Positions 51,001 to 60,000 of a stretch of DNA of 64,000 bases are shown here, piece after piece. This DNA is from Mycteria americana (lineage: Eukaryota; Chordata; Aves; Ciconiiformes; Ciconiidae), in NCBI RefSeq assembly GCF_035582795.1, contig NC_134367.1:109478062-109542061 (forward strand), given 5' to 3'. The first letter of the stretch is position 1. The number at the start of each line of letters is the position of its first letter. The notes below the pieces were generated by a model. The model worked only from the letters and a program-made list of their open reading frames with translations, did no database searches and had not been told where the DNA came from. The position numbers were made by a program, and so were the translations under genes.

Positions 51001-54000
51001 AGAAAAGAGAAGAATTTAGAATTTATGCTAACTAAAACTTAGTTGTGTGCCAAGATGTTATAACTCAAAGAGAATTAGAAGGCTGATTGAAAACAAGAAA
51101 CCATATTGCAAATACGTGTCATGAAAAAATTACTTCCATTTAGTTATTCCTCAACATTTTACCCTATGACAAAAACCTTGTGCTTTCAGGGAGGACAAAA
51201 GAGTAACCTATGACTGGCTGTTAGTGCTGAGAGCAAGCAGCTTTTCCTTCCATGAAGATTTTGTGGCCCGGCACAGGAGCCAGCCACAACTGAAATGTGT
51301 CTCCTTTGCAGAACCCAAAGACTGCACCCTGTAGCATTCCTTGTATTTCAAACTATTTACAAAGGTGATGAGTAAAGGCAGAACAAATACAGATTTCACT
51401 TCTTTCACTACAGATGGTGAAAGTGCTACAAATTGATATGGGTATGAAATCTATAACACCCACAATGTGAAGAATACTGATGACAAAGATAAGCCCTTAA
51501 TAGGAGTCAGAAACAAAATAAATCAATGAATTGAAATAAAACTTCATTAGTAAGCATTTACACTTAAGAAAGACATTTAGTAAGTTTGTGACTGATTAAA
51601 GTATCTGTTTGAAAAGAGATAGTCTCTATTAAATTAATTAGTGGTAGCAAAAAAATCTGTCTATCCCATGCCATGAGAACAGCTGGAGGTTTCGCAGGGA
51701 AATGTGCCTCTCTTACTCTAAATGATATATATTTTATAAATGTAACTACACAAGTGTATTTAAGTAACAGTAGTGCCCTGTATGTGCTAGACACCTAAGC
51801 ACATTCAGCACACAGAAGAAAACGTCCATTCCTTGTAGATATTACAAACCAGGGAAGAGACACACACTGAACAGAGGAACTATATATTGGCAAGGTAACC
51901 AAATAGGGCCCCCATCATATTAACATAGTAATTCGTTTATCATATTAATTGTTAAGAATGATGTTTTTCTCTCTTCACCTAGATACATCAAGTTCTTTTC
52001 TTCACATCTTCCAATTCACTAAACCTTAAGAACAATCTTAAATTTCAATTACAATGTCTTTATGTTCTTTTATAACATCTCTGCTGTCCTTGACAAACCA
52101 TCACCCTAAAAAAGAAAGGTCAGAACTATTCTAACTTTTGAGCAAGAAAACAAATCCACAGTCCTGTTCCAACAATAAAAACTCTTACATCACAAAACTC
52201 CATGACTTTTTAATCACAGCATTCTGCCTACAGGATGAAGGGCCAGGTTCCTATTGAATACTTGCAATTATATTTCAGTCTTGACATTTCAGATGCTGGT
52301 TCCAGAACAACATTTTTATCCCAAATGTCTATATAGTTCTTCTTGATTTTCTGACACTATACCAGATGAAAAGCATGTGCCAACACAGGAACACAAATGC
52401 TAAAACAATACAGACAAAACTTAAGAGTTCCTTCAACCTTATGCTAAGGCTATGATCCAGATCAATAGAACTGTTTTACAACCCTCAACAGAAGCTGCCA
52501 AATTCTATTCCAAGGAAGTACCAAAATGATAAGAGTGTTTCATCAGTCTGGATTGCCGGGGCCTCACACGAGAATAAAATAACAAGTGTTGCAAAGAGGT
52601 ATCATCCACATTAGCTAAATAGGTCAGGCATTTTCGGAAAGATTTTTCAACAACATATCTGCAATACTTCCAGTGTTCAGGGAACTCAAACTAGTACAGA
52701 AGACTACATCACATCTCAGCAACATGGGCCACTGCTAACACATCAGACTATCCTCTGATCTCTCTCCCAGCTTTCTACAGAATACTGAGCTACATTCAAA
52801 GTTTGACTCCTTATTTTTAATACCTACAGCTAGCATACCTAAATTGACAATGTTTTTGTACAAATGTTATAGCTAGTGACTTTGGTTCTTTAGCACATGT
52901 GATCTTCTAAGTTACTGGTAAGGCTTGTTTCTGTTGAGAAGATGAGCATTCCTGGGGAACGGCTGAAAACTGTGACATGAACTCCTGCAGGAACTAAGGG
53001 CCATCACAAAGTTCTGGTCACTGTCTGGAACTGCATTTTGTAGACCTTATGTTCTCTAGCATAAACACATAACAACATGTATGTATAAGTATCTGTGTGA
53101 ATCCTACCAAAATAAATGCCTTCTCTGTGTAAGTTTTTCCCTAGAGGGAGAAGATCACAGAACAAGCTACTTAGGACAGATGTTAGTCACATTGCTTAAT
53201 GCACTACTGGATGCTGCTCAGATCTTTTGATTATGTGCAGAGCAGGCAAGTGCAATAGTTTTCAAACATAATGTTTCCCTTCCAATAAACAAGCAGTTCA
53301 CAAAAAATAATGATTTGAACAAAAAACAGGTGATACTTGGCAAGTTGGTCGCAATTACTGTAGAAGGCGGTGGCACCAGAAGACTATGGGAGAAAGATCT
53401 GCCTAGCAATTGAGACAGTATTTCATATACTCTCCAAGGTGTAGTAAAAAGAGCACCCAGTGTTACAGATGTAGACGAACAAGGCACTGGGTGCAATATA
53501 GCTGGTGGCAAAACCAAACCAAAATCACATAATTTGGTAAGGTAGAGGAGGTTGAGAATAGTCAAGAAAAGCTTGAATGTGATACAATGGGGAAAGAAAC
53601 CACAATGGAATATTTAAAAAAGAGAGAGGGAAATGGTCAACCCAAACACCAGAGACACACCCTTGGAGGCTGCAGGCTCATTACCTTTCATTCCTCCACC
53701 CCAAGGTTGTTCTTTAACATAAGGTCTCCTATGAGACCTCTCAGAATACTACATGACATTTCATTGACATTCCTTTATTTTTATTAAAATCTGCCCCCCA
53801 GAAGGCACAATGATGGAAGTGCATTATGACATTTTCCCTTCCTTTTCTCTATGCATCGGTTCTCAGCCATGATTAGAAGTGAGACATTTCATGAGATAAA
53901 ACAAATCGTTGATCAGAAATGGCGATTCCTAAGTTCAAGGTGGCAGATACAGCACAAACATTTCACCCAGCACTTGCTTTACAAAAAAGAGAGAAAATTA

Positions 54001-57000
54001 TTACAAGCTATCTTGAACAAGGTCAGCAATTTAATTTGTTTGATTATTCATTTATAAAATATGTTTTAATCTCATATTCAAACTATGTAGACTGTTTATG
54101 AAGGACGTAGTTTAACATTTGGAAATTATGAAACTATAAATCTCGGCCACATTTTTTGATCCTTAAATTTGATTTTACTTCATGGTATTTTACCAATCTT
54201 GGAGTTGTCTTTTTATTACTTCTTACCATTTCCACTGCAGAACCAGCATTCTTGCTTTTCCAAATGGGTGTTTTCTGCAGAGAATTATACTTTTCATTCC
54301 ACGAACTGGATAAACTTCCCTCTGTTGTGAAGAAATCATGTCATTAATATACATATACGTATGTTTTAAAAGAACTACTATCCAAAAGCTAGCATAACAT
54401 CATCAACTACTAATATATTTTTGTTACTTTCAACATCTTTGGATTCAACTACAAATGGATTTTAGATTTCAGTATTTTTATTAAATTGTTCTGAACACTA
54501 ACTTAAAAAAAAAACTGAAAGAGATTTTCAGTACAAGGAGAAACATGAACAAAACATTTTTTACTCCTGACAACATTTAGATTTCCTGAAACCTTCTTTG
54601 CTGGAATCAGTTACTTCCACTGCCAGGTTGACACACATCTAGACAGCTGTACTGTGGCTGTAACTGAAACCTGGAGAAAGTAAAGGTCTACAAGACCTGG
54701 CCTTCTTCTGGTTCTAAAAAATGATTAAGTGGGTGCACACCAACAAGTAAATCAAATTTTATTGAAACAATATTAGTTACAACATATTCAACAGACCATG
54801 TCTTCTTCCTTGTGTAATAGAAGCCTTGTAACATATAAAGAAACTTTAATTGTTGTGCAGAATATAAGTATTCAAAATTTGTATAAATGTTCATGAAGCC
54901 AATTTCAAAGAAAAAGATATAACAAACAGATTTTTGATTTATCCCACAACTTGCTGACAGAAAACACAATGAGATTGTGGAATTCCTTCCTAATGTAAAT
55001 TTTGTCACATGTACAAGTCTCACTAAGAATCCTTCTCCTATCTCATCCTCAAGAGAGAAAAGATTACCTCAATCTTCTCATCAAATCTGACACTTAGGCA
55101 GTACTTAAGAAAAAACAACACATTTCAGGAATTTCACCCAGAAGAGCAGTGTCTAAATACACCACAACATATGTAGTTTCAACTACCCAGGATTATTAGT
55201 CTGTAGAACAAATATCCACAATAAAACCAATCATATTTCAACAAAAAACTTTCTTCAGTGTTATTTTCTTGAACTTTTTGAAGCCAGAAACTAAGTACAC
55301 CTGAAAGTCAGATTGGGTACAAGTAAATAACACATTAATTTCTTACCTTTCAAGCTTACAAGTGCTTTTGCTGAAGAACCTGCAATATATCAAAAAGTCC
55401 ACATAAATCACAAGTTATTTCAAACCATACAACCTATGCAGAGTCTACTCATTCTTAATTAATTCTTAGGCGGAAAGTGGAATTTAATATTAAATCTTTC
55501 ACAGCTGAATGAGTAAACCCAGCGCGCCCTCCATGGCACTAAGTATAGCATTATATGTTTATTACACAATAAATCTTGAAAGCATATTCTTGTTTTGCTT
55601 TTTTCCTTTAGTTTCACCTCTATAAAACAGCTTCTGATGCTGAGCACTTTTTTTTAACACAGCAAATTCTGAACAAGCTTTATGTCCAAACTACATACTT
55701 CCATGTGGCTGCTTGTTTGATGCAGTTGTAAATATATTATACAACTGACAAGGAAACTGTAACGAATACTACTCTTTTTTTTTTTTTAATTATTTCTACC
55801 AATTCAAAATTCTTCAATGCCAAAAATTTCCATGAAAGCAGTAGTTTATGCTCTCTAAGCTTGGCTCACATGTAGGGAGATGGATAGTTAGTTGCCCCCT
55901 GGTGGAACCTCCTTATTCAGAAAGGCTGCATTTATAATATCTGAATCTGCTGACGGGACCCTTAGTTTGCTTGAACTGTTCAAACTGTGTAACGCATCCC
56001 TCAGAATTTCACTGCTCCCCTTCCACTGCATCTGTGGGACCTCTGCAGTGCTTCTGGGCCAGGAAGGACAAAACTGGGCCTGACAACGGCCTTCATGCTC
56101 TGGAATTTTCAAATGTCTCTCTAAGAATGAGCTGTTTGAAGCAACTACATTAGCGGAGGGGAGAGATATTTCTGCATGACAATGCTTCCACAGATTCATG
56201 CTTTTCTCTCAAATCAACTTTATCTTTCCAGTTATGTTCCAGTGCTGCAACCACTCCTTCTTGCATTGCATCCTCTTCTCCCCCTCACTTTTCCCACTCC
56301 CTCCTTCAGCTTCTCTTTGGAACTCCTGTTCCAAGAACATTTCTGACTCCAAAGGTCTGGAAATTCCTTTTCTTGTGGCTGCCCTGTATCTAGGTCCTAA
56401 CCCCACTAACGTCACACTGCCAGAGATCCTTGCCTCTAAGAGGATACATTCCAGGGAATATTACAGAGCCAAGAAATGAATTATTGTCCCTTTCCAGGGG
56501 ATTTGGTTTGGGGTGGACTGTTGAAGAGAATATAGGTGCAGCAATGGCAAAAACACCCCTACCTTCCTTATGTTTTCATCATAATATTTTGTTTGCTGCC
56601 ATTTTATTATGCCATGTGTTAAAAAAAGTTCAATTGAAAAAGAAAAAGGAAAGAAAGTTTCTATTATTTTCAAAAAAATTTAAAAAATGTTTAAGATATG
56701 AAATGGAACTAGTTTTGACTCACTGGTGGTTTAGAGGGCCTCCACCCCAGTATCTCCCAAGCTGTTCAAATCTACAACAGCTAACACATATAGGATTATA
56801 TGTCAAAACCAAGGTGACAGGCCTGGGCTATACTGTTGCCCTTCTTGCACATTTCTTTTCTGACATATCACCTTTGTCGGGTTGGAGACCTAACAGTGAC
56901 TGGTACAGGAACATGCTTCTATGATGATCTGATTCACAGTGAATTCAGCTCTTGTAACTAAGCTATATGTTAAAGGTATCACAGGATTAATGACTTTTTT

Positions 57001-60000
57001 TTTTTAATTTCATACTAATAATCGGATACTGTACACTGTGCTTGCATAAATACACAGGTACCCTGCTATCAACCAAGAATGCAGTCCTGAACAGTAACAG
57101 TAAGAACAGTGAAGAACTAGTGTCCCCCCCAAATTAACATAAGATATGGTAGGAAATGTGTGCAGGGATTAATAAGTATACACAGTTTAAGAACATGGGG
57201 AAAGTACATGTCATTGGGGATGGAGAAGCAGAAGCAGGGTCATCAGGACTGTCAAACGGAGGAGATGCTGGCTTTTCAGAATGGATCACTGTTCTGAAAG
57301 ATCTGAGGCACTTCATCTGTAAGACCAAACATACAATCATTTTCCTCTTTTTCTGACCATCTTGCTCATACAAATTGAGTTCAATCAGTTCACTCAAGGG
57401 TAAGTATGTCAACAATGGAAACAAAACAACTCAGCAAGAGGCAGCAAAGCTTTATATATGGGGTGGTGTCACTCATAGCTGAAGTGCCTGAGGATCCTTT
57501 GCTAACCATCAAACTCAGATGCTTCACCTGTGTGACTGATGACCAGCCAGTGGAGCAGGGCATTAGATAACTGGCATCAGAAACAACAGGTAGAGAAGTG
57601 AAGGACAGCAGAATGTTACTGCGCTACCTTCTAGCTTTATAAGATTACCACTCCAAAACAGCATTGGTTGCCAAGGACTTTTCCACATGGGATAGTTAAT
57701 CTTCAATAGATGCATGCTAGAATAAGGCTGCTCATTTGTTTTCACTTAACCTGCAACCAAAGTAATGTAACTGGAAAAAGGCATCTTTATTTAGGAATAC
57801 AAGTGTCCAAAAAAGAAATTCCTGATCTAGGCAAGTTCAAAGTTAAACTAAACTATTTTTAAATTGCAGAAAATTATTAACACCAACACTTCCATAGCTT
57901 AAAGCATTAGAATACATGTAGGATATCAAAATGACAATGGACATGTCCATAAGCTTAATTTTACCTTAAAGGCAACAATATGATACATGGGTTTTCTTGT
58001 CAAGTTCTTCTATGTTGATTTTAGGGGCTACCTGCAAGAACACCAAACTTCAAGGACTACAGTACATCTCCCTAGTTTTTCCATTTAGTTTGGCAGTACT
58101 GTACATACAGGGCCACAAAACCAGAAACTAGGATGATCTTCTAAGCAATAGTGTGTTACAATAAAAAACAACCAACATTTAATACAGATAAAAGCATTTC
58201 AGAAACTATAAAAATTGCTAAGTGATTTGGGATAGGTTAAGTTTATTAAAACTATCAAAAATTTCAGTTAAAATAATTATTAGATTTATAATATCCCAGC
58301 CTCACATTAAATGCCAGTAATTTTGTACACTCCTGTTCTGAATAACAAATATATAATCATAGGCAGTCTTTTTAACCAGCATTTTAATTATAAACACAGA
58401 GATTAAAGTAGAATATACACACATGCTTGAATGTAAATACCTATTATGACAATGACACAGATTTCATTTCTACAAACATCAAACACTTAAAAAACAAATG
58501 GGCGGAAAGGAAGAAATAAGGTCTATGCATCATTTAGGGTATTATAACCAAAATCTACTTCCAGCTCCTCCAGGTTCAGAGGATCATGGAGGTGACTTTC
58601 TTAATACTGAGAGTAAGAAAACCTCAACCTCGGGAGGAAGTACAGCCTGCTCACCACAGCAGTGGCTCAGGAATTAGAAGGCCTGCTTTCAGTAGCCTAC
58701 GCTGGCGTACTCTTCCAGTGCAAACTGTACGATTAGCTTAGTCTTGTCTTAGTATCCTACTGAGCATTGCTTTGCACGTGTTGTTAGTAAATTAATTACT
58801 TGAACACAGTGTTCACACTTGACTAAGTCTGAAAAATTAGGAAAGGATTCAGAACAGAGCTAGGAGAAAGATTTGAAGATCTAAAAACATGCCTTATTGT
58901 GAGAAAGTCAAGGCACTCCAATCTTGTTCTTCCCAAAGAAGGTCAAGATCTGCACTGATCACAAGTATCTACAAAGGAAGATAATTCAGACAGTAAATAG
59001 CTCTGCAGCCTTTTTTTAACAAGGAAAGGCATAACTAGATCTATTTGTTGGAAAATGACATTAGATAAGTTCGGGTTAGCAATGAATACAAAGTTTAACA
59101 GATTTTATTTAACTATACTAAGAAAGGGCATGTCGAGCTCCCTATCATTCAAAACCTTTAAACCAAGTTTACATCTATTTTTAAAGAGAAAACTATAGCT
59201 AAAAAGGAAAGATGGAATCGATGCACAGAAATTCCAAACGCAAGTATCCTAGCATGCTTAATGAAGAATGTAAGACGATTATAATGCCCTTTTCTGGCCT
59301 AAAAAAAAAAAAAAAAAAAATCTGTAAAATATGTGCACCACAGATGTGCAGTAAAAATAACTGTGTGCTAGATTATGAGGCATTTAATAGTATGATAACA
59401 GGAAGCTCACCAGTAACTAAGAGTGAGGAATAAGTGCATTTATGTGTTTTATAACACTTGCAAGAAGTGATTCTCAGGAAGTCCATGTAAAACTGAATTA
59501 AAAAAAAAAATCAATATTAAGATAACCTCAAGTCCGCCAAGTCTAGCACAATAGGAACCCTGATGTTTCCATGCTAAGCTAGCTAGAAACCCGATCGGCT
59601 TCAGCGGCTGCCAGTGTGGGGTCCGGCGGATGGACAGCTCCCCGAGTCCTGAACCGCCGCTCTCCCTGTGCTGGCGTGGCTGCCAGGAATCATTCCTCTA
59701 GTCCCAACCTCCTTCTCCCAGCACAAGGGAGCACGTACAGAGGATTACCATGAAGAGAACCTAAAAAGCCTCCTCTAACTGCACTGCAAGCAGTATGAAC
59801 AAACTTAAAATGGAACTCTGATAGGTTGCCCTCCAAAAAGTATTTCTGATGTGCAGATAGGCTTTCAGGCATGGGGAAAAAAGCGCAAAAGCTTTTCTCC
59901 TTTTCAAAAATTAAAGTCGGGTTTAAGTTTAAAAACAAGCATCTATTGCCTCCCCTCATTTCAAAATATCATAACTGAACAAAAGAGGTAGAGTATGACT

